Source: Dermanyssus gallinae (Eukaryota > Arthropoda > Arachnida > Mesostigmata > Dermanyssidae). Taken from it: 64,000 nucleotides of DNA. The DNA is taken from NCBI GenBank assembly GCA_003439945.1, contig QVRM01002006.1, positions 102,033 through 166,032 on the forward strand, read 5' to 3'. The notes under the pieces are model-generated. The model was not told the origin of the DNA. It ran no database searches and saw only the letters and a list, made by a program, of their open reading frames with translations. Each line of letters opens with the position of its first letter. Position 1 is the first letter of the stretch. This document shows, piece after piece, positions 11,190 to 23,200 of this stretch. The translations under genes and the position numbers were made by a program.

Positions 11190-11899
11190 TAAAGTATCCT
11201 TTTACTATTTCTACTCTGGCAAATGTATTTATTATTAATTTTGTATTAGACCTTTGCGCAAAGAAATTTAAATATTTAAACACTTGCATCACGTTTGGAT
11301 GGAGGGCTTGTATCTCGAGATTCAAACAACGTGGGCATGAGGTTGGGCACTAAGAAGAACATAAAATGATGTGGTCTACAGGACCTGACGTATTTACATA
11401 TAAGCAGATCTATAGTAAAGTTAAATACTTAAGATGTTCTTCTTGCTGCCATATGCGCATATATATATATATATATATATATAAAACTCATCGAAACGGA
11501 CACGTGGCTTGTAATGTGTGTAACATATACCTAATGTAATATACGAAAATAAATTTATACAGAAAAGACCACTTGCTGAGGACAGTCAAGCGCTTCAAGA
11601 AAAAAATATATATATAACTCATAATGGGGTGTAAATAATTGCCCCCCAGTGAACGACAAACTACATCAGCCCTAAGACCAAACCTGCTGCCGACCACCTG
11701 GACAAGAAGCCAAGCACCACCCTGGCGTTAGCGCACTGTAAATCCAATGACGGATTTTTTGCCGAAAAAAATTACCAGCGCGTGGGTCCCCATTGCTAAT
11801 CTGAGACACTTACACACCTTAGCGATAACTCCCTCAGTAATTTTTCTTGAGCTGCCTAAGGTCTCAAAGACAAAATATCGATCGAAATCCATAGACGTG
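11190..11899. other. AT-rich intergenic DNA with (TA)n
   Basis: A (TA)n tract sits at about 11458-11482. No gene or recognisable repeat is visible in the rest; the minus-strand frame at 11488-11697 has no known domain. Confidence 0.45.
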
Positions 11900-12970
11900 T
11901 AAGTTGGATCAATTATTATAGATGACGTTTATGTATATGTCTGTATATGTTCGTGTGTGGTGTGGCTGAAACCATGTCTGCCATCTGTCGTCTATGCGTT
12001 CCTGTCGAAACGAATCGTATGCAGATTCGACGAAGCATTTACATAGTTGACAACTTCGTGTCCCTAATTCTAATAGGCTTTTCACTTCCATTAGGCGACA
12101 TGATCCCATCTACCGTCGCAACATTTTGACCTCCCGGGTGCTAGGCGGGATTCAAGCGAGAGGGGCAGAGATTTCGGCTATCCGCCTCGGGATTATACTT
12201 AGACTTGTATAGTGCTGCACTAACGATTCCATTCAGTCTCAGCCGGCGTGTGAAAGGGCTGGTCTTCACGCCGCAGCCAAGATGGGAAATATAGCCGTCA
12301 TTGGCCAGCAGTGAGCCAAGGCCATGTTTATTTTCAATCATTGCTCTTTTTCTGGCGTGCCCAGGGTCACACAGCGCTATGTCTGGCTGCCGAGACATGC
12401 GCTGTTGCCGGGGCGTAGCGAATTGTACAATAGTAGCAGTTAACATTGCAGTCTGCCCACTCTGCTATCTCTGTCCACGTGTGTAGTGCCAGCCTCTCTC
12501 CCTTTGCTTCGACGAAAAATGTACAGCACACCCGAAATAGAGCAGGGTTGTCAAAAGGTGCTTGTAGGATTAGTAGGCAATTGTCCTTGTAGTTACCGAG
12601 CAAGATGGCTTAGTGGCAAAGCCTTGGCCTTGCATTCGGGAGGTCTGGGTTCGAGACCCAGACCGGCCACTCTTAAATTGGTTTGCATGGTTTCCAATTT
12701 AGACAATGTAAATGCCGGAGTGGAGTAAAACTTAGCCATGACATGAAAAATCCGTACACGGGCAATTGCCTTACGGGAAATCTAAAAAAAAAAAAGTTTT
12801 ATAAAGATCGGAAGTATGCCGAGAACCACGAACACATTTTGTTTGTATGCGGCATTTCAACCTCGATCCTCAATTGGTCGGACGCGGATTGGCGGAACAT
12901 GATGAAGCACAGTTATATGAAGCTCTTCTTGGCTTCTGCTCACATGAACACATCTCGTCTTTTTAATTAA
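11900..12970. repeat. Unclassified dispersed repeat, copy 1
   Basis: Several blocks match a second copy at about 46060-46960 in the same order. These include the stretch around 11970-12110 (against 46100-46235), around 12510-12545 (against 46665-46700) and around 12845-12950 (against 46855-46960). The two copies are strongly diverged and neither has a long frame. The family is unknown to me and could be a host segmental duplication or an old element. A tRNA-like SINE sits inside this copy only. Confidence 0.5.
12584..12760 (+). repeat. tRNA-derived SINE (Ala-like head)
   Basis: Perfect A box (TGGCTTAGTGG, near 12605) and B box (GGTTCGAGACC, near 12650), with a TTGCAT anticodon-loop-like block between. 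T-stem pairing is good (CTGGG/CCCAG), but the acceptor 5' strand does not pair with the 3' strand, so it is not a functional tRNA. The octamer GGCAATTG at 12576-12583 and 12761-12768 may be the target-site duplication. Copy 2 of the host repeat (46.7 kb) lacks the tRNA-like block. Confidence 0.65.
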
Positions 12971-13127
12971 GGCAAGCGAGTTCAAGCGAGAAACTTCACC
13001 TGAGTTTTTATGTAATATCATCAGATATAGCTATTATTTCTGTGACATCAAAGCAGTACCGATAAACGTATTACAAGGTAGTTCATAGTCTGTAGTTTCA
13101 GTAAGTGGGCTACTTCATGCTTAGATT

Positions 13128-13600
13128 GTTCCGGGGCTGATGTATGGTCTTGACAGGGTGTGGAACCACCTCACACTGGCGAATTTCAACCAGCTTGAGA
13201 GGTGTTTCTCAATATATATGAAGCGAGTGCTTTGCTTGCCTATTCGAGCAAGGAGCCGCTTTGTGTATCTCATGTCAGGCTGTCCACCGGCTAATGAAAC
13301 AATTCGACTAATGCTGAAGATGTTTTGTTGCCAAATTCGAGTGCCTCTTTATTGCTTTCAAGAGGTGGATAATTATATGCATGACTCTTCATCAAAAAAT
13401 ATGTGTATGTACTCAGTATATACAATGCGCAGTATATACAAGTGTTTTAGAAGACAATTTAACATATAATTTGATTTATCATTTATGCAACAGTACAGTT
13501 TATAATATTATATCACGAATTCATTGGTCTCAACGTTCTCGCTATAGACCAGAAAAACGTGTTATTGATTTGGCCCAATTGTGCAATTGTTCTTCGACAA
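13128..13600 (+). pseudogene. LINE reverse-transcriptase C-terminal fragment
   Basis: The frame at 13140 reads YGLDRVWNHLTLANFNQLER, then MKRVLCLPIRARSRFVYL. This is the post-palm region of LINE RTs in which a retained Tyr/Gly/Trp pattern precedes an LER...K.L block. A frame change near 13470 leads into another short stretch ending near 13600. There is no catalytic box, so it is a 5'-truncated remnant. The exact clade is uncertain; I assign only LINE. Confidence 0.55.
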
Positions 13601-14159
13601 TATGGTTTTAGTACTGCACAGATTGTTGTTGCGAAGATCAGAATAATTGAAAATCCGTGAGACTGAGACATTCGTGCGTACATTTTAAAATCCGTTGTCG
13701 AGTGCTGTTCTGAGAAAGGTACTAAGTTGAGACAGTTGAGAATATATCGTGCTGGCGACGAGGGGTCAGGTCTGGGCTTTACCTAGACGCCCTGAGCACG
13801 GCCTGGAAATACCAACACATTTTTGAAAGGATCCCATGTTTTACAGTAATGACGGCAGTTTTCGTAAACTGCGGACTCAGCGGGTCGCCCTAAACCTAGC
13901 AGGAATTAAGTCAAGGACCGAGGAAGTGTCAATAAACCGGAGACTTCCGGCTTCAGTTGCTGAATTATTTTGGCGTACTATGCCACCACGAACGCCAACT
14001 AAAATTGGCCCAGAGAGAGAGAGCTGGCAATAAGGGCTACTCGGCGTATCGGACGGCTTCTACCGTTCGCCCAGCCCTAGCCAAAACGCTAACCCGGGAC
14101 CCCCTAACGAGAGACAGAGGTTCACGACACATGAATGAAAACCAAAAAATAGTATAATT

Positions 14160-14720
14160 TTATTAACATTGGGATGGGCATAGGGGTGTTTATGTTACAT
14201 GAAACTACTTCGAGTCAAACATCAATCTTACGTTTTGCTAGGTCTGCTATAGACCGCCAAACCGCTCCGGCACTGTCTGCATCGACATCCTTCTTGTGGT
14301 TCGCGAAAACCATCCACGTTGCACAGAACGTGATGAAACTCGTGGGCTGCAAAGGCCGTAGTTAGCTGTCGACATCTTACCTTGCTAGCCCGCCGATCAG
14401 GGCAGAAACGACCTGAATATGACGGTACATAGAAGCGCCACTACTGCAACGGGTCAGGAGGAATGGATGCAAATAAATCCTGGGAGACGATCAGATCGTG
14501 AAAGAAGAACCAGAAGTCTAGTATCAGATCTAAGGATGTGAATGGACTCCTGCGAATTACCCTACTTCACGGAAATCCAGAACTACAAAGTAAACAATCG
14601 CAAAAAAAGCACGGTCATCTGTGTGTTATGTGACTTCAGGAAACCGGACGACGCCAAATTCACAGCTTTGTGCTTCAAGGCTCTGGTAAAGGGCAAATCT
14701 CTTAAGGAGGTAGTCGCTTA
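14160..14720 (-). pseudogene. LINE C-terminal (HLTTAFAAHGFHH family) remnant in unit A
   Basis: On the minus strand the stretch around 14330-14375 encodes a degraded version of the block HLTTAFAAHGFHHV seen complete at 33600-33650. That block leads into a Cys/His cluster and belongs to the C-terminus of the LINE at 33468-34311. The equivalent pieces in units C (32600-33080) and D (39950-40560) show that this fragment was already present when the units duplicated. Confidence 0.6.
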
Positions 14721-14962
14721 CATGATGACTTAGGCAAAATCGCGGACAAAGACGACGACACGGTTTGAGCCCATCCCAATGTTGAAGACGCCCAAGAAAT
14801 CAGCCAGGAGGTACAGCGGGGGGGGGCGGTCAAGACGAGATGAGAGCGCATATTAATTGAGCGACTAAATCCAAAGACACCACACCTACGGCTTAGAGTA
14901 AAAGCCTTCCTTTTTTTACTGATGTATCAATCAGCCATATATTTATTGTCATAAGCATACAA

Positions 14963-15896
14963 TTATGGAGAATAAAAACAGTTTCTACGAAATCTCCGGA
15001 AGCCCTGCGGCTGACGGGAGAGACCCTTCCACGGCCGCGGCATTGCCGCGCGGAACCTCGATCGATGTGGGCTGCAACAGGTATTCGCTAGCTTGGGGGT
15101 CCTGAGTTGCAGCGATGACTTTCCGGCCCAGTTCCTTAATACATTTTTAGACTCCGGTCCGATCGGTCCAAATGTCTCAATGGCGATCGGCTGAACTATA
15201 AATTGCGACGCTAGTTCCTGGTATTTCGTCACTTTTCGGTTCTCTGCGAGCCGGGCGCCTGCGCCCACCTCACGGCTCGTGTTTTGAATGCAGCTTTTGG
15301 CCAGCGTACATGACACTGTAACATCGCACACGAGAAGACGACCACGAGCCCAGGGAGTAAGAGTTTTTCCGTCTGACCTCAGCTGACTATTCCGACTAAG
15401 ACCGACAGGCTCCTTCACTGCCGAAATGTGGGCCGAGTGAAGAGCACGAAAGATAACGTTGTTGATGGCCAAATGACGTGAGTGGCGCCCAGCGCTATAT
15501 CGATACGACAAGGCGTGTTTACCCGTGGCGCCTACTGGTGCTCTGCATAGGTTCATGGGTGGGGTGCGCAAACGACCTCCCCCAGCCGTAAGCCGAAAAT
15601 GATGCGGAGTGTGTCGTTGTCCAGCGTCGTTCCCAGCTGTGGCGAGGGCTTGAAGCCACTTGCCGTCGAAGCCGCCGGAAGAGCTGTTAGGGAATCTCCT
15701 GATGGCGTTACGGATCTCGGTCGGCGTAACGACGATTTCCGATACTGATGGAGTAGGCGTCGGTGCCGGCCGAAACGACGAGTTCGACGGGTGTTGGGGG
15801 TGTTTCTCCAGCAAACTACGGCGAGTTTGTGAATCAAGAGGGGCGATCGTATCAGTTGAAAGCAGCGTTCTGGCGGCTGCTAACACGTCGCCTTGA
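14963..15896 (-). pseudogene. LINE ORF2 with RT core deleted, RLE-like C-terminus
   Basis: The N-terminal part has LLSTDTIAPLDSQTRR and the start of the RT fingers, IRRFPNSSSGGFDG. The typical next motifs (GNVPQHL-like, the YADD or YLDD box) are missing. Instead, directly after FDG the sequence continues as the post-RT block (KWLQA...SPQLGTTLDN), the zinc-cluster region, then GRLLVCDVTVS, AENRKVTKYQEL and QPIAIETFGPIGP. These match the RLE-like domain at 7846-8292. Two frames are used (15886-14963 and 15837-15553), so there is at least one frameshift as well. The deletion removed the polymerase while keeping both ends. Confidence 0.78.
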
Positions 15897-16388
15897 GCGA
15901 GCTTTGCTTGCTTATTGCTCTACGACGGTCAGAGTCTGCAGCGGGGTTTGTCCTGGTATGTTTTCTAGTCGTGAGAGGGTCATCCGATATAGAGGCACCC
16001 CTCTGAAAGCGAAGCAAGTTCTCGCGGACTACAGAAGTTAGTGTTCGGCCTTTTTCCTATTTTTCCGGGATACTGAACACCGTCGTCGAAAAGGTGAGCA
16101 GCCTTTCCCAACATTCCCGTGTCCCCGAATGACTGACACCGTCAATGGTTCTTGCCAGCTCAATAGAAACACTGTTCCGCAAGCTGCGTAGGATGCAGGA
16201 TAACATCTTAACACCCGCCTTTATCTGGGCCACCTTCAACACAAGATGGGCCAAGTCCGAACCAGTAGGCGCACGTTGCAGAGCGGATTGGTTTGCTAGA
16301 TGCGGGCTGTTTGAAGTGGAGTGAGCGACATGCGCCGCCGACTGTGCCTGTGCCGGAGAGAACCAACGGCGGATATCGGCTTGGCTAT

Positions 16389-17538
16389 TTAATACTTAGG
16401 ATCCCGTGAAAAGGACGACTGCCTATTGCTAGGCAAACCATTGTGGTTTTGTGTCTTTTTTTCGGTGCCATGCTGTGACGGCACGGCCACCGGGGAAAGC
16501 GGTGCTCTTATCGCTTCCTCAACCCCGCGGCGAAAGTCTTTACCTACGAACGAATTTTCAACTTGAGGAGTAACCTCTGAAAGGTTTGCTCTAGTGGTGA
16601 CTAGACCCGGGAGGAGCGACGACAAAACAAATTCGACAACAGCACCCATTTTTTCCACGATCGTTTCCACTAGACGAGGAATAATATTTTTCACGATTGA
16701 CTCTACTAGCAGATCCACCTTATCTACGGAGGGAGCAGCTGAAGCGCAAAGCGCAGCCTTGGTGCCGAGAACCGTTTCTGAAGCTACATTGACCGCTTGC
16801 GTCTTAACCTTGAAACCATTTTGTACAACGGCAGCAAAACTGCGCTTGCTGAAGGTTACGGCGGGTTGAATATCTGCAACGGGGGCACACACTTCACGGG
16901 CGCAACCTCAGCCTGCGGCTGGATAGTTCTCTTTGCAGACCGTCTAAGAAGCTCCATGCGATTCAGCCGATGTGGACACGAACTGTAGCCGGCTTTATGA
17001 TAACCCTTGCAGAGGCAGCAGCGCGCAAAATTAGTGCAATCCTTCCGGATATGTTTAGTGGATCCACAGCGACGGCAGCGCGGAGATGGCAATGGGCAAT
17101 GTATGGGTCTGATATGATCGAAGATGTAGCACATTGTTGCGGGTCACGGTACAAGAAAACTCCGTTTGTTTTTAGGCCCAGGCGCATCTCCACTGGGAAA
17201 TTGCAGCCCGAAAGGGTCAAGATTACGCTGTCAGTTGGTATGCCCGTTCTAATATTCTTAGAGCATACTCCGACGGCATCCGTCACTTCGTAGGGCCTCA
17301 AGGCGTTGGAGATTGTCGCGTCATTCACCGACGGATAAACTCCGGTAATTTTCCCTTTCACTGACGAAGAGGAGCCGCTTAACCTTGATGAGACCGGCAC
17401 TCCGGCGAGGTGGGACTGCAAACTAGGCAGCACAGCCTTGTCCTCCTCGTCCTCCGCCACAATAACGAGTTGGCCATTTCGAGTAAACCGTGGTTCCTCT
17501 ACTTTTCCCTTTAAGTGGCCTGCAAGCGCATCGCACAC
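16389..17538 (-). pseudogene. LINE ORF1 (gag-like, CCHC zinc knuckles)
   Basis: ORF1 proteins of such LINEs bind the element RNA. The first frame (17538-16963) begins MCDALAGHLKGKVEEPRFTR and shows the usual gag-like alpha/beta region ending MRLGLKTNGVFLYRDPQQC. The frame then shifts near 17130 to one containing the Cys knuckles: RCRRCGSTKHIRKDC, CCLCKGYHKAGYSSC, both of CX2CX4HX4C-like spacing. A further shift leads to 16892-16389, a Ser/Val-rich tail. Because the shifts separate clearly homologous domains, this is a decayed gene. It shares one insertion (same flanking duplication) with the ORF2 remnant downstream. Confidence 0.75.
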
Positions 17539-17724
17539 AGCGTTAAAGTTTATCTCCCAGTAAATGTTTCTCCGCCAAACAAATTATAGCTTCCGGTCTG
17601 TCCTTAGCAGTGGCCATCGGCACAACCGCTTCTGCGGGACTACTATCCAAGATCACCCCCCCCCCCCCCTCCTCAATGGGTGTTCCCTGCACCGCGCCTT
17701 GATTCTTCCACATGAATGCCTTCC

Positions 17725-18130
17725 AATACTGAAACTGAAGCTGACGTGGAATACAGATTTAATGAGTTTGAAATTCCCAAACAACAACCACTGGTATATA
17801 TGCACGTCATGCAATCCCAAAACCCCCGAGAATTCAATAGCGTTTACAAACGACACATCTGTGCATGCAGGTCTAGCTGACATATTTGCCACACGCACGT
17901 ACCAACGTGTTGCTTAAAGTTATACTAACTAACCTTAGCATCGAGAGGGTACTGAACACTTCGCTTTTTTCCTCTGCATATTGTCCTAAGTAGGCGTCCT
18001 GAACTTTAGCACCGTGTTGCCATACATCTAAGAGTCATTCAGGATGTAATAGTTGCAGCCTGAATACCTGAATCAGGCAGTCAGGGCTAATTAGAGCGAT
18101 GCTACATAGCGAGAGTAATTGGAACGTAAA
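17725..18130. repeat. Unit A landmark blocks between LINE insertions
   Basis: The block at 17725-17935 recurs at about 33145-33360 and 40755-40970. The block at 17974-18130 recurs at 34250-34420 and 41000-41160. In unit C the second block is the 5' edge of the LINE RT frame at 33847-34311, so part of this sequence is old LINE DNA carried by the duplication. Confidence 0.7.
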
Positions 18131-18688
18131 GCAGCCGCGTTGCTACAACTAGCTCGCAACGTGCAGTTGTTTACGTCTCTCCACTACATAGATCGCCAAG
18201 TCGTTTTGTTACCGTGTGAATACGTCGTCCTTTCAATGTGATTGAGATCCCGCAATTCGATTAAAGAAAACGACGCTGTTTAGGTAATAAAATTACAAAA
18301 TAATGTACTCGCATTTGCCTCACAAGAGCTTCAGCGGTTACCGAACGTATCGTAGCAGAAACGTTTTAGAGTATCTTAAAGCGGAGAAAAGCGCACAGAC
18401 TGGGAAATGGTCACGTTTTCTTTTTTATGCTTCTGTCGGTTTTGACTGGCTGTTTCTCGCAACATAGGGCATGAATGTATATATTTTACTTTGAGTCGCA
18501 TGCGAGTATACAACAGATTTAAATGTTTTCAGATCTTTGTTTTCTGTTCCTTCTGCTTAATCGGTCTCTTCCCATACGCTTTTGTCAGACGGTATTGCGA
18601 CGCTCCTAGAAAGCAGCTTAACGCGTTACGAACAGAAAGTTTGACCATAGTGCATCACAGGAGCACAGTACTGCGATGGCAATATGTG

Positions 18689-19396
18689 GTTTCTAAATAG
18701 TGTGTGGATAACGAAATGCTTATATCAGTGCTGAAATGTGCTGTATTTTATTTAAAGAAAGCCCATGACTACATGCTACATGGGGAGGCTATCCCTATTT
18801 GAAATTGTATTAGGAACCTCGGGGTTGCGGTGACACCGCAACTGGATTTTAGCACTCATATCACACAAGTCACCCGATCAGCTAATCTTATATCTTGTTT
18901 TATAATTAATGATTACAATGTCTACATGGTGCTTTATACTAGCTTGGTTGTACCTAATTGTATCTATTGCTACGAGGTTTGGCGGCCTTAATTAGACAAA
19001 CACATTAAAGCAATAAAAGGTGTACAGGGGAGATTCCTTCTTCGTGTCTCATTTAGATGTAACAATGCACGAAATTTCCCGAAGATTTCAGTCCAGACCG
19101 GATTATCGCATGTACAATCGTAATATAAACTCATCAAATACATCAAACTATTTTAGCAATCGGTTAAGCAAGCTTAGAAGCGCTAGCGTCATCTCGCCAA
19201 AACAAATTGCCAAGGCTGATTGTGTAAATAACATGTGTTCGTGGCGAATAGCGAGGGCACTGAGAACTTGAAACACTAACGGCGCAAATGTCGGCACACA
19301 AGTAAACTGACCATTGTAAGTATCTAGGTAACGGTTTGTAAAATGTAAATTATGTCCCCGCTTTGACCAAATAAAGGTGCATTTGAATTAAATTAA
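18689..19396 (+). mobile_element. CR1-like LINE 3' fragment, target duplication ATGTG
   Basis: A 708-bp insertion splitting a unit landmark that is continuous in units C and D. ATGTG lies at 18684-18688 and 19397-19401. Broken frames show RNLGVAVTPQLDFSTHI, YTSLVVPNCIYCYEVW and GVQGRFLLRV, the region after the RT catalytic box in CR1/L2-type LINEs. The closest relative in this window is the minus-strand copy at 62150-62945. The 3' end has a short AATTA-type tail. Confidence 0.82.
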
Positions 19397-20222
19397 ATGT
19401 GCGTGCAAAGCCTTCAGGGACATTCGAGGGCGCGTTTGCATGGGTTGATGTATCGGTCGCTTTACTGTCCGATTTGTAGCGTTGTAAACTGCTGCCTAGT
19501 AGCGCGTCAGTCCGCGATCACTGTGCAGTATAATCCGCCAATTACGTTATTGTGTAACGCAAATCGTAGTAGAAATATAGCATTAGTCACAATAGTATAA
19601 TGAGTAGTAACAGTTGTGGGAGTCGAAGTAATGATTTTAAATGCTATTTATTACCTTAACGTATTTGTAGAAAGGGCTGTCGCTGTCTCGAGTCGATTCA
19701 TTACAACGGGGGGAGCGAAAGAATGCAAAAATTCAGCTTTGTTTTGCGGGTTCAAGCTGGCAGCTGGGGGTGATTATTGTCGTACAGCGCATGAAGGAGA
19801 CAACTACGCCTTTCGATGCGATAAGACAATACGATCCTTGACAAATTCAGCAACCGCCTTCCTAGAAAGGCGTGACGGAGGCACGCCTTTAGAGTGGCAC
19901 CTTGTAGAGCCAAGCCTCCTTTTTCTTACATACGAGAGGATAAATGTATATTTGAAGAAGAAAAAAGCTTGTTTACGGGGTATCGTATATAGTATAGGTC
20001 GTGCCGATTTATATATCCGTTGGACAGGCTACGCCGGAGAATAGCTTTTCCACTGCGCCTTCACTCCGATGCGCTGTAGACAACGAAGTACCAGCGTGTC
20101 GTGTGGATTCTACTGCCAACTGAGCAAATCACAATCGCGGTGCCGCTAACTTCAATCGATACCACATAGGCACTACGGTCAGCAAATCTGCCGGGGAGCT
20201 CCTGCCGAAAGCTCCAGCTTCA

Positions 20223-23200
20223 ATGAGCCTCGCGAAGGAAGAAACAACGGGCGGCAATGAGAGGGCGTCACTAAGCGAAAGCAACAATGCGTCACTCCCC
20301 GAGTACAAATTGGCGTCACCGGACGGAGGCAAAAATGCACCACCGGGCGGAAGCGAAAATGCATTATCGAGCGTGAGCGAACATTTCTCACCAGCTTGTC
20401 GTTTAAAGGTAGACATTTCGGCGCCGAATGGCATTTTTTGTGCGTAGCTCTTCATATAACTAAGGGACTAGGGGGGCAAATAAGCTTGTAGTACAAGTCA
20501 GTACAAGTATCTTGGGGTGACAATGACTACAGAGGATGATTATTTAGAGGAAGAAGAGATAATAAGGAGGAAGAAGGCTGAAAGAGGGAGACATGCAGTA
20601 AGGTGTAAGGGCCTCTGGGGGTTTAATAAATATATAGTAACAAGGAATATATGGAAGGCCATGTATGTGCCAGAATTGACTTTTGCTAATACTTCTCTGG
20701 TGCACAGCGCAGGGTTGAGAAAGAAGTGAGAAACAATACAAAGAGAGGTGATAAGATTTGCATTGGGTTGCCGTTTTAATTGCGCCGGGGAATTTCTTGA
20801 GGGAGAAGGGGGAATGTCAACATTTATACAAAGAGAAGTACAAAGTAAGCTTAGATTTAGTAGTAGGATTAAAAATGTCACAAATAAAAGATGGGTTAAA
20901 GGGATGCAGCTGGTAAAGACGGCACTTAGGATTAAAACGAAGTGGGATCGCAAAGTAGAGTTTGCAGCTAGGGAGATTGGGTACAATTGTCAGCAATGGG
21001 CAAGAGCGAGGGTGTCAGAGAAAATGGTGAAATTAAAGGTAGACAAGTCTTATACAGACAAATGGAAATTGGCGATGAGCTTTAAATGTCACAAATAAAA
21101 GATGGGATAAAGGGATGCAGCTGGTGAAGACGGCACTTAGGATTAAAACGAAGTGGGATCGCAAGGTAGAGTTTGAAGCTAGGGAGATTGGGTACAATTG
21201 TCAGCAATGGGCAAGAGCGAGAGTATCAGAGAAAATGGTGAAATTAAAGGTAGACAAGTCATATACAGACAAATGGAAATGGCGATAATTGAAGAGCGAG
21301 TGGGCTATTGGCAGATGCCAGGGCAGGGATTTTGGATACAAGGATACATAGAGCTAAATATAAGGAGAAGCAAAGTACAGAATGTCGAGCATGTGAGCTA
21401 GAGAATGAGTCAATCGAACATATTATTAAAGAATGTGTAGCCTTAGGGGAGAGCAGAGATATAGAGCTGTCGGAGGCCCTAGCTCTAGGACCAAATGTTA
21501 GAAATGACCTGTCCGATATTACAAAGAAGAGGTTGTCACAATGGAAAGCAAATACTCAGTAGGTATTGACGTAGACATGGCTTATATGGATGCGTAGGTA
21601 AAATATATATGCTGCCGCTCTAAGCGCCCCTGATATAAAAGGGTGACATGTGTATTAAGGTGTATAATACATGCCAAGCGAACAATCAATCAATCAATCA
21701 TAAAATAGCATGCAGGCCATGTTGAAGTAACAATTGTTTGAAAGTACGAACATGTTGGTGTACTATCTTTATCTCGTCCCCCTCTGTACCGCCTGATATA
21801 CAATAACAAAATGATTTACTTCGTTTAAACGTTTACTGAACAACGCAACAAAAGTAATGTATAAACAGTCGGTTATGTGGTTAGCCTTAGTAACGTCATA
21901 TATGCAGTTCATGTTGATTGAAACACACTTTTATTATTATTTATAAACGGGTATATAAGACCAGAGAAGACTTGGCTGTTCCGTTAGCCACTATTGACCC
22001 CACAGTCTTCATGCCATTAGGTCACAATAAATATTCGAGGCTTAAAGTAGAAATTTTCTCACCTGTTGTCTCACGGCCACGTTGGCTTACGTTCGCCAAA
22101 CGGTGATTGATGTCTGCGCTGCGCCGCACTGCTTCACACATCGACGATCGGATGGGTCCACATCTACGAACCCATTGTTGCTGCCGTTGTGTCGTCTTGA
22201 TGGTGGTGCTCGATGCTGCTGCTCGGATGGTTCTTTTGCGTGATACCAAAGTGCATTGATGCCTGGTGGCTGCTCCTCTTACTCGCCGCAGTGGCCCTTA
22301 CTATCGCTTATTTTATTTGGCCCGAGGTAAGTCACGTAGGTATCATCTCGGCATCATCCGTCGTTATTGAGCTGTGTTCAAATAATCAATCGGCAGCGAC
22401 GAACATATGCAAACGATAGCCCTGCAACATATATTGGCGTATTTACATGTCTGTCATCTCTACCGCGACCCTCTCGAGTCCTTATGATGGTGGTCTTTCC
22501 ATCAATCCGTCGTTTTGATGATTTTTTCAACTCTGTCATTGCGCCGTAGATTTCCCTCGCGGCACGGTGTAACTCTCAGGGATGTGTCTGCGATAGCGTA
22601 GGTGTAGCGGCTTCTGGCGGTGCGTGCGTGGCAGACAGAGGGCTCTCGTCGTGTAAAAACGTCGTGCTTAATCGAATTTAATTACGGTTTAATTAAAGCA
22701 ACTTAGTTTAGTGTGCTACGAAAAATATTATGTAAATGAGTCAAGTTATGTATTAGTACTTAATGTTTAGGTTTAAGTAAACGCACTAAACTAGAAGTCT
22801 ACTTCATTCAAAGCTTGGGTCAAAGCATATATGCTGAATATTTAGCAAACATATTCAGCAAATATTTAATATGACAGAATGCCCGCCGTTGTGTTAATTG
22901 CAATACCAAATGAATACTCTGCGTACATGCATATAGCGATCTAATCTATTGGAGGTGTAAGATGAAACGCGGTTACAGGCTATTACAAGAAACTTTTAGA
23001 GGGATACCACTAAGGCCATCAATGAATACAACAAGATGAAAAAATACAATGTATAACGTGTTTTCAGTACCAGGATGACAAGCGCCGTGTGACTAAGAAA
23101 CATGCGAGATTGACTAAGAAACATGCAAGATGACCGTTAGGCGCGGTCACGTGCCCAAAGAAAAGATGCGACTGTCGGAACACGACATGAAAAAACGCAG

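Larger units (their letters stand above)
14911..17717 (-). mobile_element. Internally deleted RLE-type LINE with target duplication
   Basis: A minus-strand LINE inserted into unit A. The heptamer GCCTTCC at 14904-14910 and 17718-17724 flanks it, and unit D has a single uninterrupted copy of this site near 40742. A short T run starting at 14911 is the poly-A tail, as expected for target-primed reverse transcription. It carries a gag-like ORF1 (17538-16389) upstream of an ORF2 remnant (15896-14963) whose RT core is deleted. At 2.8 kb it is too short to be autonomous. Confidence 0.8.

Noticed and set aside
12600..12670. Functional tRNA-Ala gene
   Set aside because: The A and B boxes are good, but the acceptor stem does not pair, so I call it a SINE head.
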